Positions 1 to 7,241 of a stretch of DNA of 17,921 nucleotides are shown piece by piece; the stretch's first letter is position 1; the number at the start of each line of letters is the position of its first letter. A model generated the notes under the pieces. That model worked only from the letters and a program-made list of their open reading frames with translations. It ran no database searches and was not told where the DNA came from. This DNA is from JBFWWW01 sp050245975 (GTDB taxonomy: Bacteria; Pseudomonadota; Alphaproteobacteria; Rhizobiales; Hyphomicrobiaceae), in NCBI GenBank assembly GCA_050245975.1, contig JBFWWW010000066.1, positions 1-17,921 on the forward strand, written 5' to 3'. The position numbers and the translations under genes were made by a program.

Positions 1-282
1 CGCGGTTGCCCGCCGCGCCTCATCCAGCATCGCCGCCGTCGCATCGAGGCCGGATGCCCGCGCGACGTGATCCGCGAAGGCCAGCACGACGGAGCCGGGC
101 CCGCAGGCGACATCGAGCGACATCTCGTGCGCCTGGGGCTCGGCAGCCGCCACCAGGAGGTCGAGCGCGGCCCGGTCATGCAGTGCGCGCGAGCGGGCAA
201 AGCCCGGCGCCTGGCGCGTGAACTGATCCGCGATCTGTGCGGCATGGGTGACGTCCGCCGTCCCGGCGTGGGATGTCGTCAT
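1..282 (-). CDS. Class I SAM-dependent methyltransferase, N-terminal part (cut by left edge)
   Basis: An open frame of 94 codons reads from an ATG at 282-280 down to base 1 with no stop, so only the N-terminus is present. Residues 54-63 read LDVACGPGSV, the glycine-rich motif I that binds S-adenosylmethionine. A hydrophobic strand and GLDATAAML (residues 77-85) follow, matching motif II of the UbiE/Methyltransf_11 class, where an acidic residue contacts the SAM ribose. The substrate cannot be told from this fragment. The start is supported by a GGAGA about 8 bases upstream and by the usual length of sequence before motif I. The gene follows leuA on the same strand after 167 bases that contain a strong hairpin, so it is probably a separate transcript. 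The family call is firm; the function is open. Confidence 0.8.
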   Translation of the reverse strand, partial: MTTSHAGTADVTHAAQIADQFTRQAPGFARSRALHDRAALDLLVAAAEPQAHEMSLDVACGPGSVVLAFADHVARASGLDATAAMLDEARRATA

Positions 283-405
283 CGTCGGTCTCCGAAAGAT
301 CTCCGCCCCGGTGCGTTCCGGCAGGCAACCGGGCACAGCCCGGGCCCAAGCGGCCCTGCTGTCGCAAGGTCGCCGTGGCCCAGCACCGGTGTCGTGCGTG
401 GTGAA

Positions 406-439
406 GTCCCGGGTGGCCGCCTGCGCAAACACCCGGGAC
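406..439 (-). terminator. Hairpin after leuA, likely transcription terminator
   Basis: GTCCCGGGTG (406-415) and CACCCGGGAC (430-439) are perfect 10-bp inverted repeats around a 14-base loop, 10 bases past the leuA stop. No T-run follows on the minus strand, so termination may be Rho-assisted or the hairpin may protect the 3' end. A smaller GC-rich hairpin lies at 329-343. Confidence 0.45.
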
Positions 440-449
440 GGCGGTTCGA

Positions 450-2054
<1,605 letters not shown>

Positions 2055-2061
2055 CTTGCGT

Positions 2062-2071
2062 CTTCCTTCCT
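2062..2071 (-). promoter_or_regulatory. Ribosome-binding site of leuA
   Basis: The minus strand reads AGGAAGGAAG ending 7 bases before the leuA ATG. The identical 10-mer precedes ilvC, an unusually strong and shared initiation signal for these two pathway genes. Confidence 0.7.
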
Positions 2072-2142
2072 GGCCGCCGGCGGACCCGCATGAGGCAGGG
2101 TGGGCCGGCTCGATTGTGATCTCGATCAGCTTGCCGTCACGT

Positions 2143-2191
2143 CCCCTGAGCGCCGGTCCCTGCTGGTGCGGAACCTACGATGGCTCAGGGG
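2143..2191 (-). promoter_or_regulatory. Inverted repeat in the leuA leader, possible attenuator or operator
   Basis: CCCCTGAGC (2143-2151) and GCTCAGGGG (2183-2191) are perfect 9-bp complements separated by 31 bases, with the inner arm ending 88 bases before the leuA ATG. GCCGGT follows each arm (2152-2157 and 2191-2196, the second overlapping the arm by one base), giving room for alternative pairing. This is what one would look for in an attenuator, but there is no leucine-rich leader peptide, so the role is open. Confidence 0.3.
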
Positions 2192-2417
2192 CCGGTAAGG
2201 AGGAGAAGCGGCAGCGGCCGCAGGCAGGCGCGCGCAAGCCTCGGCCGGGCGGCCGTCGGTCCTGCGGGGCATGTGGCGTCGATACGCACCGGAATGCCTG
2301 CCTTGGTGATCGCCCGGGTAGGGGCGCCTGTCAGGCGTCAGACTTAGCTGAACCGGCAGGGGGATGGCAAGGCCGTTCGCGAGGGTGCCCTCCCGAGGCC
2401 CCCTCGCGCGCGCCCCT

Positions 2418-2454
2418 GGCGGGCGCCGGCGTCCGCTGGCTGCAGCCGCCCGCC
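2418..2454 (-). terminator. Hairpin after phzF, possible terminator
   Basis: GGCGGGCG (2418-2425) and CGCCCGCC (2447-2454) are perfect 8-bp complements around a 21-base loop that itself includes the palindrome GGCTGCAGCC. It begins 6 bases past the phzF stop. There is no T-run. Confidence 0.35.
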
Positions 2455-2460
2455 AATGCG

Positions 2461-3363
2461 TCAGACCTCGATGGTCCCCTCGGCGATGCGGACGGCATGG
2501 CCGCCGATGCGGACGGCCTCGAGCCGCGTGTTCTTGACCTCCATCGAGATGGTGATGAAGCTCGGCCGCCCCATCTCGAGCCCCTGCTCGACGACACGCT
2601 TGTGCAGGCCGTCCGGCAGCCGGTCGAAGCGATGGATGGCGCCGGCGAAGGCGGCGCAGGCCGACCCGGTGGCCGGATCCTCGGCAATGCCGAACTCCGG
2701 CGCGAACATCCGCGCATGGAACGCCGCGTAGCTGTGCACGGTCTGGCGGCAGTAGAGAAAGGCGCCGTTCAGGCCCTGGCCGCCGAGCACGCTCTCCCAG
2801 TGCTGGGTCACGTGCGCCTTCTCCATGGCGGCCAGCGTCGACACCGGCACGAAGGCGAACGTCGGCCCCAGCATCAGCCGCATCGGCTTGTGGTTCTCGA
2901 AGCCCACCTCGCCCGGGATCAGGCCCAGCGCCGCGGCGAGCCTGTCCGGCGGCGCCAGCGCCCCGGTCTCCTCCGGCAGTTTCGGCGCATCGAACTCGGC
3001 GAAGATCTGCCCCTCGCGCGACGTGACGCCGATGCGGACCGCGCCGATCCGCTCTTCGAGGACCACGATGGAATTGCGCCCGCCGTCTGCCGGCTGGCGC
3101 AGGCTTTCGAGCAGCACGGCCGTACCGACGGTCGGATGCCCGGCAAAGGGCAGCTCGGTCGCCGGCGTAAAGATGCGCACGCGCGCGGAATGGGCTGGGT
3201 TCTGGGCCTTGAGAACGAAAACCGTCTCCGAGAGATTGAACTCGCGCGCGATGGTCTGCATCTGCTTGCCGTCGAGCGCATCGGCGCCGAGCACGACGGC
3301 GAGCGGATTGCCGCCGAAGCGCTCCTCGGTGAAGACATCGAGCACGTGATAGGTAAGGCGCAT
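2461..3363 (-). CDS. PhzF-family (phenazine biosynthesis-like fold) isomerase/epimerase
   Basis: The 300-residue protein matches the PhzF family in length and layout: two similar half-barrel domains with the active site between them. It starts MRLTYHVLDVFTEERFGGNP, the family's usual opening. NLSET (43-47) holds Glu46, the counterpart of the PhzF catalytic Glu. ELPFAGHPT (70-78) and EDPATGSA (228-235) are the paired family signatures, and MGRPS (264-268) closes the site. I chose the ATG at 3363 because an in-frame ATG at 3456 would add 31 residues encoded by a tandem repeat. No strong ribosome site precedes 3363. The true substrate is unknown: most members outside phenazine clusters are uncharacterised, and there is no phenazine operon here. 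It sits between a six-cysteine secreted protein and leuA on the same strand but is separated from both by long gaps. Confidence 0.92.
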   Translation of the reverse strand: MRLTYHVLDVFTEERFGGNPLAVVLGADALDGKQMQTIAREFNLSETVFVLKAQNPAHSARVRIFTPATELPFAGHPTVGTAVLLESLRQPADGGRNSIVVLEERIGAVRIGVTSREGQIFAEFDAPKLPEETGALAPPDRLAAALGLIPGEVGFENHKPMRLMLGPTFAFVPVSTLAAMEKAHVTQHWESVLGGQGLNGAFLYCRQTVHSYAAFHARMFAPEFGIAEDPATGSACAAFAGAIHRFDRLPDGLHKRVVEQGLEMGRPSFITISMEVKNTRLEAVRIGGHAVRIAEGTIEV

Positions 3364-3420
3364 TGGTGATTGGTGCCGGATCGGAAGGGTGCCGCACTCT
3401 GCCGGATTCCGTTTCACGTT

Positions 3421-3468
3421 CCAAGTCCGCAGAGGGCCAAGTCTGCAGACGACCAAGTCCGCAGAGGG
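3421..3468. repeat. 16-bp tandem repeat, three copies
   Basis: Copies at 3421-3436 and 3453-3468 are identical (CCAAGTCCGCAGAGGG). The middle copy at 3437-3452 differs at three positions and contains the perfect palindrome GTCTGCAGAC (3441-3450). A badly decayed fourth copy may follow to 3484. The array lies 58 bases upstream of the phzF start. Confidence 0.75.
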
Positions 3469-3766
3469 CGAAGCCTGAGCCAGGACTGCAGCACCGCGGA
3501 TGCACGGCGACCACGATTTCGCGCAGCCTTCAAGAACGTTGCCGATTGTTTCGCCGCTTCAATTCTGATCCCGACCGCCACCGCGCCGCCAAACCGCCCC
3601 GCCTTGGCCGCTATCGGGCGCATGAATGGGATTCACACGAGGGGCGCCGCAGAACGCGGATGGCCGATACGGGGGCCGTCACCTGAACGCGCTGGCGCAT
3701 CCGCAGGCCGGACGGGGAATACGGTCGGCCTGCGGCAACCGAGATTTGGAAGCGGTATCCCTGGAT

Positions 3767-3827
3767 CGTCGACGCTCGTCGTCGACGGTCGGGACACCGG
3801 TCCGAGGGGCGAGCGGACACTGGTCCG
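3767..3827. repeat. Cluster of paired short palindromes
   Basis: The palindrome CGTCGACG occurs at 3767-3774 and 3780-3787, starts 13 bases apart. Two near-identical hairpin-forming 13-mers follow, GGACACCGGTCCG (3792-3804) and GGACACTGGTCCG (3815-3827), starts 23 bases apart. They could be protein-binding sites upstream of phzF or a small structured RNA; the sequence alone does not decide. Confidence 0.5.
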
Positions 3828-3878
3828 CCGCCCTCACCGATGGCCTTGCGCTCGACACTTCGTCGGGCCGCCGGGGCC

Positions 3879-3958
3879 TGCTGCCGGAGGGCCTTGCGCC
3901 CGCCGCACCGCCACACACCTCCCTCCCCGACGCGGCGGAGGAAGGCTTTCCGGCAGCA
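3879..3958. other. Long hairpin (17-bp outer stem, 7-bp inner stem)
   Basis: TGCTGCCGGAGGGCCTT (3879-3895) pairs with AAGGCTTTCCGGCAGCA (3942-3958). On plus-strand RNA all 17 positions pair, two of them as G-U wobbles; on minus-strand RNA those two become A-C mismatches. Inside, CCGCCGC (3900-3906) pairs with GCGGCGG (3932-3938), leaving a 25-base loop. It ends 75 bases past the stop of the six-cysteine gene. It could be a small RNA on the plus strand, a 3'-end structure of the ilv transcript, or a dispersed palindromic element. Confidence 0.45.
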
Positions 3959-4033
3959 CTTCTACCGCCCGCCACCGATGCGGCGGTCTTGTCGGGCCGA
4001 TTTGGCGCCCGTCTCCGGCATCTGTCTTGAGGT

Positions 4034-4267
4034 CTAGAGGCAGCCGGTGATGGTGCTGCCGCACTTCACGTAGTTGATCTCGTGCCAGACGCAGCAGGGC
4101 TCTTCCTTCTTGCACACCCAGCGCTTCAGCTCGCCGGTGTACTTGAGCTTCACCTGGCAGACCTTTTCGCCCTTGCCCGCCTTGACGGCCGGCGCCTTCG
4201 ACTGCTGGGCAACAGCGGGCAGCGCCAGCAACAGGGTGGCGGCTGCAAACAGGACGAGCTTCTTCAT
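4034..4267 (-). CDS. Small secreted six-cysteine protein, unrecognised
   Basis: The 77-residue product starts MKKLVLFAAATLLLALPAVA, a textbook Sec signal peptide with likely cleavage after Ala20 (AVA before Gln-Gln). The mature part of about 57 residues is Lys-rich and has six cysteines at 37, 52, 58, 59, 69 and 76, including an adjacent pair in EEPCCVWHE, so it is probably held by disulfides in the periplasm or outside. The start is well supported: GGAGG sits 8 bases before the ATG. An open frame continues upstream to 4816 but overlaps ilvC and is not the real start. The gene lies 89 bases past ilvC on the same strand and may be transcribed with it. I do not recognise the family. A structural, metal-binding or toxin-like role are all possible and unproven. 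Confidence 0.85.
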   Translation of the reverse strand: MKKLVLFAAATLLLALPAVAQQSKAPAVKAGKGEKVCQVKLKYTGELKRWVCKKEEPCCVWHEINYVKCGSTITGCL

Positions 4268-4356
4268 CGCAAAAACCTCCGGCGGCAAGTGTCCAGGACC
4301 CAGTATGGCCCCAACACCCGCCGCCGGGATATGACCGGAAAGCCTCAGCCGCCGCT

Positions 4357-5376
4357 CTAGTTGCGGCTCTTGTCCACCAGGGCCTTCTCCTTGATCCAGG
4401 GCATCATGCCGCGCAGCTTGTGGCCCACCTCCTCGATCTGGTGCGCGTCGTTGTTGCGGCGGATGGCCTTGAACTGCGGCTGGCCGGCCTTGCACTCGCG
4501 GATCCAGTTGGAGGTGAAGACGCCGGTCTGGATGTCCTTCAGGATGCGCTTCATCTCCTTGCGCGTCTCGTCCGTGATGACGCGCGGGCCGGACATGTAC
4601 TCGCCGAACTCGGCGGTGTTGGAGATCGAGTAGTTCATGTTGGCGATGCCGCCCTCGTAGATGAGGTCGACGATCAGCTTCACCTCGTGCAGACACTCGA
4701 AATAGGCCATCTCCGGCGCGTAGCCGGCTTCGACCAGCGTCTCGAACCCGGCGCGGATCAGCTCCACGAGGCCGCCGCACAGCACGACCTGCTCGCCGAA
4801 CAGGTCGGTCTCGCATTCCTCCTTGAAGGTGGTCTCGATGATGCCCGCGCGCCCGCCGCCGATGGCGGAGGCATAGGACAGGAACAGGTCATGCGCGTTG
4901 CCGCTCTTGTCCTGCTGGATGGCGATGAGGCAGGGCACGCCGCCGCCGCGCTGATACTCGGAGCGCACCGTGTGGCCCGGGCCCTTGGGCGCCACCATGC
5001 CGACGTCGAGATCGGGACGCGCCTCGATGAGGTTGAAGTGGACGTTGAGGCCGTGCGCGAACATCAGCGCCGCGCCTTCCTTCATGTTGGCGGCGAGGTG
5101 GTCCCTGTAGATGTCGGCCTGCAATTCGTCCGGCGTCAGCATCATGATGACGTCGGCCCACTTGGCGGCCTCCGCCACGTCCATCACCTTCAGCTTCTCC
5201 TTCTCCGCCTTCTTGGCCGACGGCGATCCCTTGCGCAGCGCGATGGCGACATTCTTCACGCCGGAGTCGCGCAGGTTGAGCGCATGCGCATGACCCTGGC
5301 TGCCGTAGCCGACGATGGCCACCTTCTTGCCTTTGATGAGATTGATGTCGGCATCACGATCGTAATAGACGCGCAT
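4357..5376 (-). CDS. ilvC: Ketol-acid reductoisomerase (NADP+), class I
   Basis: IlvC converts 2-acetolactate and 2-aceto-2-hydroxybutyrate to the dihydroxy acids of valine/leucine and isoleucine synthesis, using Mg2+ and NADPH. The 339-residue length is that of the short class I enzymes. The Rossmann motif GYGSQG is at 23-28. Arg48, Ser51 and Ser53 in LRKGSPS fit binding of the NADPH phosphate. AHGLN holds the conserved His108. The knotted C-terminal domain has the metal ligands Asp191 and Glu195 (ETDLFGEQ), then Glu227 and Glu231, and Ser252. The ATG at 5376 follows AGGAAGGAAG by 4 bases. It lies 72 bases downstream of the exporter gene, with a hairpin between, so it may be read both from the ilvB promoter and from one of its own. 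Confidence 0.98.
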   Translation of the reverse strand: MRVYYDRDADINLIKGKKVAIVGYGSQGHAHALNLRDSGVKNVAIALRKGSPSAKKAEKEKLKVMDVAEAAKWADVIMMLTPDELQADIYRDHLAANMKEGAALMFAHGLNVHFNLIEARPDLDVGMVAPKGPGHTVRSEYQRGGGVPCLIAIQQDKSGNAHDLFLSYASAIGGGRAGIIETTFKEECETDLFGEQVVLCGGLVELIRAGFETLVEAGYAPEMAYFECLHEVKLIVDLIYEGGIANMNYSISNTAEFGEYMSGPRVITDETRKEMKRILKDIQTGVFTSNWIRECKAGQPQFKAIRRNNDAHQIEEVGHKLRGMMPWIKEKALVDKSRN

Positions 5377-5380
5377 GTTA

Positions 5381-5390
5381 CTTCCTTCCT
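5381..5390 (-). promoter_or_regulatory. Ribosome-binding site of ilvC
   Basis: AGGAAGGAAG on the minus strand ends 4 bases before the ilvC ATG and is identical to the ten bases in front of leuA. Confidence 0.7.
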
Positions 5391-5423
5391 TGAGCGAGAA
5401 ACCAAAAGATGAGAGACGCGACC

Positions 5424-5446
5424 CCCGGCACGCGGACGGCGCCGGG
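5424..5446 (-). terminator. Hairpin between the exporter gene and ilvC
   Basis: CCCGGC (5424-5429) and GCCGGG (5441-5446) form a 6-bp stem with an 11-base loop just past the exporter stop. A run rich in T (TCTTTTGGTTT) comes about 18 bases further on, too far for a classic intrinsic terminator. It may lower readthrough into ilvC. Confidence 0.3.
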
Positions 5447-5448
5447 CA

Positions 5449-6054
5449 TCATTTCCAGAATTGGGCCAGCACAGGATACAGCGAGGCGACAAGCGCCGCA
5501 GCCATTGTGTAGTTGAAGAACCGCACGGCCCCGGGCGAGCCGAGGATGCGGCGCAGCCCCTGCCCGAACAGCAGCCAGGTGGCCGAGGAGACGAGGCCGA
5601 GCGCCGTGAACAGGCCGGCGATGAGGCCGATATTGAGCGGGAACGGCGCCACCGCGGCGTAGCTCGATACGGCGCCGACGGCCATGACCCAGGCCTTGGG
5701 GTTCACCCACTGGAAGGCCGCCGCCTCGACGAATTTCATGGGCCGTGCGCCGCCATCCCGATCCTCGATGCCGCCGGCCGAGGCGATGGCCCAGGCGAGG
5801 TAGAGCAGGTAGGCGATGCCGACCACCCGCAGCACCGTGTAGATGACGGGATAGGCGGTGAACAGCGCGCCGATGCCGAGGCCCACCGCCAGCACCATGA
5901 CGCCGAACCCCAACGCGACGCCGAACATGTGCGGCAGCGTGCGCTGGAAGCCGAAGTTGAGACCCGACGTCATCAGCATCGCGTTGTTGGGCCCCGGCGT
6001 GAAGAGGGTGACGATCACGAACAGCAGCAGGGCGGAGAACAGCTCGGAAGTCAT
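5449..6054 (-). CDS. LysE/RhtB-family amino acid exporter
   Basis: The 201-residue protein is strongly hydrophobic, with about six predicted membrane helices (around residues 5-27, 40-62, 70-92, 110-130, 140-165 and 180-199), the usual LysE/RhtB layout. TPGPNN (19-24) near the first helix and QWVNPKAW (115-122) in the middle are the family signatures. Members export amino acids such as lysine, homoserine, threonine, cysteine or leucine by proton antiport in the inner membrane. The gene starts 28 bases after the ilvN stop and precedes ilvC, so it is most likely part of the ilv operon. This suggests export of a branched-chain amino acid or an intermediate, by context only. The ribosome site is weak, consistent with coupling to ilvN translation. 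The nearest family type may be the EamB/RhtB group; the substrate is not determined. Confidence 0.92.
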   Translation of the reverse strand: MTSELFSALLLFVIVTLFTPGPNNAMLMTSGLNFGFQRTLPHMFGVALGFGVMVLAVGLGIGALFTAYPVIYTVLRVVGIAYLLYLAWAIASAGGIEDRDGGARPMKFVEAAAFQWVNPKAWVMAVGAVSSYAAVAPFPLNIGLIAGLFTALGLVSSATWLLFGQGLRRILGSPGAVRFFNYTMAAALVASLYPVLAQFWK

Positions 6055-6082
6055 GGCGGGACATCAGGTGTTGGGGCGTGGC

Positions 6083-6664
6083 TCAGCGTGCCGCCCGGCG
6101 CTCGGAGGTTTTGTTGATCAGGCCGTCCGCCCCGCGCGCCATCGCCGCGATGCCGGTGCGCGATATCTCGACGAGGCCCAGCTCCGACATGATGGAGATG
6201 AACTGCTCGATCTTGCTGGTGCGCCCCGTCAGCTCGAACACGAAATGCTCGGTCGAGGCATCGATCACGTCGGCCCGGAAGATCTCGGCCAGCCGCAGCG
6301 CCTCGATCCGCCGCTCGCCCTTGCCTGCCACCTTGACCAGCGCAAGCTCGCGCTCCAGCGCCTCGCCGGTCACCGTCAGGTCGACGACGTGGTGCACCGG
6401 GACCAGCCGCTCGAGCTGGCTCTTGATCTGCTCCAGCACCATCGGCGAGCCGCGCGTGACGATGGTGAAGCGCGACAGATGCGTGGCGTGCTCGGTTTCC
6501 GACACCGTGAGGCTGTCGATGTTGTAGCCGCGGCCGGAGAACAGGCCGGCGATGCGCGCCAGCACGCCGGGCTCGTTGTCGACCAGCACCGAGATCGTGT
6601 GCGTCTCGTCCGGCGTGTGCGTCTCGTCGAGGAAATAGGCGGACCCGGTGGGTTTCTGGCTCAT
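6083..6664 (-). CDS. ilvN: Acetolactate synthase small (regulatory) subunit
   Basis: This subunit activates IlvB and gives feedback inhibition by valine. The 193-residue protein has an ACT domain (about 22-97) with VDNEPGVLARIAGLFSGRGY in the ligand-binding loop, then the C-terminal ALS small-subunit domain (about 100-180). The length fits the long IlvH/IlvN form. I chose the ATG at 6664 (MSQKPTGS). An in-frame upstream start at 6727 would add 21 residues lying inside the preceding gene. There is no strong ribosome site, so translation may be coupled to the gene 19 bases upstream. Residues 13-24 read DETHTPDETHTI, an 18-bp tandem duplication just before the ACT domain. The gene is separated from ilvB by an unrelated gene, which is unusual. 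In most bacteria the symbol ilvH would serve equally well for this sequence. Confidence 0.96.
   Translation of the reverse strand: MSQKPTGSAYFLDETHTPDETHTISVLVDNEPGVLARIAGLFSGRGYNIDSLTVSETEHATHLSRFTIVTRGSPMVLEQIKSQLERLVPVHHVVDLTVTGEALERELALVKVAGKGERRIEALRLAEIFRADVIDASTEHFVFELTGRTSKIEQFISIMSELGLVEISRTGIAAMARGADGLINKTSERRAAR
6596..6631. repeat. 18-bp tandem duplication inside ilvN
   Basis: CGTGTGCGTCTCGTC occurs at 6596-6610 and again at 6614-6628, a period of 18 bases. It keeps frame and repeats six residues (DETHTP/DETHTI) ahead of the ACT domain. Confidence 0.7.
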
Positions 6665-6683
6665 GGGCGTGCTCGCGGCTAGG

Positions 6684-7241
6684 CTATTTATGTGATTTGA
6701 TGAACTGGAGACGCCGGCGAGGATCAACGTCAGCCTGAACGCGGGAAATGAAATCTCGCTTCAGTCCCACGGAGAAGTCCCGGATTTTCTGGCGCTCCAC
6801 CTCATTCACAGAGGTTTCATGAGCCGTCTTGCTCAGCAGGTCATAGACTCCGACAAGCGCATCAAGCACAGGATGACGATGCCCCTGGAAGGCGGCTTCT
6901 TTGTTCAATCCAAAACGCCCGTCTTGGTTATTTGGGAAAAATAGCCTCCCCCTATCGATGCAGCACGATATCTGAGCCAAGCACGCCAACTTCCCCTTTT
7001 CATACTCTGACGATACCGTCGCCCGCACGTATTCTGGACGCATCATCATTTCCGCATGGCATAGCGCATCCAAACAATCGTTGCTCCAGTTTATGACATC
7101 CGAATCCCGTTGTTGGCGGAGCGTTTCCCGCTCCAAATGCGCCTGCCTTTTGGTTGCTCGGAAAGAGAAAACAAGCGCAAGAACAGCGATTGCCGCTGCA
7201 GCCAAATCGACCTGAAAGGCCAATTCTGAACCGAAGCGCAT
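6684..7241 (-). CDS. Membrane-anchored protein of unknown function between ilvB and ilvN
   Basis: The ATG at 7241-7239 shares one base with the ilvB stop (TAATG), so translation is probably coupled to ilvB. The product has 185 residues. Residues about 10-27 (VDLAAAAIAVLALVFSF) form one membrane helix, followed by a basic, coiled-coil-like stretch (RATKRQAHLERETLRQQRD) and a soluble domain with Cys at 56, 61, 87, 93 and 94. Positive charges after the helix suggest the soluble part is cytoplasmic. I do not recognise the family. The DNA is markedly less GC-rich: counted 60-base lines give 27/60 (6901-6960) and 33/60 (6781-6840) G+C, against 45/60 in an ilvB line (8521-8580). This and its position inside a normally contiguous gene pair suggest acquisition by transfer. 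Whether it affects acetolactate synthase is unknown. Confidence 0.85.
   Translation of the reverse strand: MRFGSELAFQVDLAAAAIAVLALVFSFRATKRQAHLERETLRQQRDSDVINWSNDCLDALCHAEMMMRPEYVRATVSSEYEKGKLACLAQISCCIDRGRLFFPNNQDGRFGLNKEAAFQGHRHPVLDALVGVYDLLSKTAHETSVNEVERQKIRDFSVGLKRDFISRVQADVDPRRRLQFIKSHK

Larger units (their letters stand above)
2064..2460. other. Gap between phzF and leuA (probable leuA leader and promoter)
   Basis: No convincing gene is present. Reading on the minus strand, a GC-rich hairpin just after phzF (2418-2454) comes first, then a short palindrome CGCCTGTCAGGCG (2326-2338). Next is a 9-bp inverted repeat (2143-2191), then a stretch with ATCGAG twice six bases apart (about 2110-2127), then the leuA ribosome site. 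I see no clear -35/-10 pair. A 48-codon frame (2126-2272) covers the 9-bp repeat but has only two Leu codons and no ribosome site. Confidence 0.5.
3457..4033. other. 577-base stretch without a convincing gene
   Basis: Several overlapping frames are open here, but all are Arg/Ala/Pro/Ser-rich with no recognisable motif and no good ribosome site, as expected of GC-rich non-coding DNA. What the stretch does hold is structure. It contains the end of a 16-bp tandem repeat, a cluster of repeated palindromes (3767-3827), and a long hairpin with a 17-bp outer stem (3879-3958). It would form the 3' untranslated end of the ilv transcript if transcription continues past the six-cysteine gene, and the promoter region of phzF. 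Confidence 0.55.

Noticed and set aside
2126..2272. 48-codon frame upstream of leuA as a leader peptide
   Set aside because: It has only two Leu codons, not in a run, and no ribosome-binding site, so it does not fit a leucine-sensing leader.
2126..3514. 462-codon minus-strand frame over the phzF region
   Set aside because: It reads phzF out of frame; the PhzF motifs are all in the 2461-3363 frame.
3370..4050. 227-codon plus-strand frame and smaller frames in the 3457-4033 gap
   Set aside because: Composition is Arg/Pro/Gly/Ser-rich without motifs, there is no clear ribosome site, and the frame runs through tandem repeats and palindromes.
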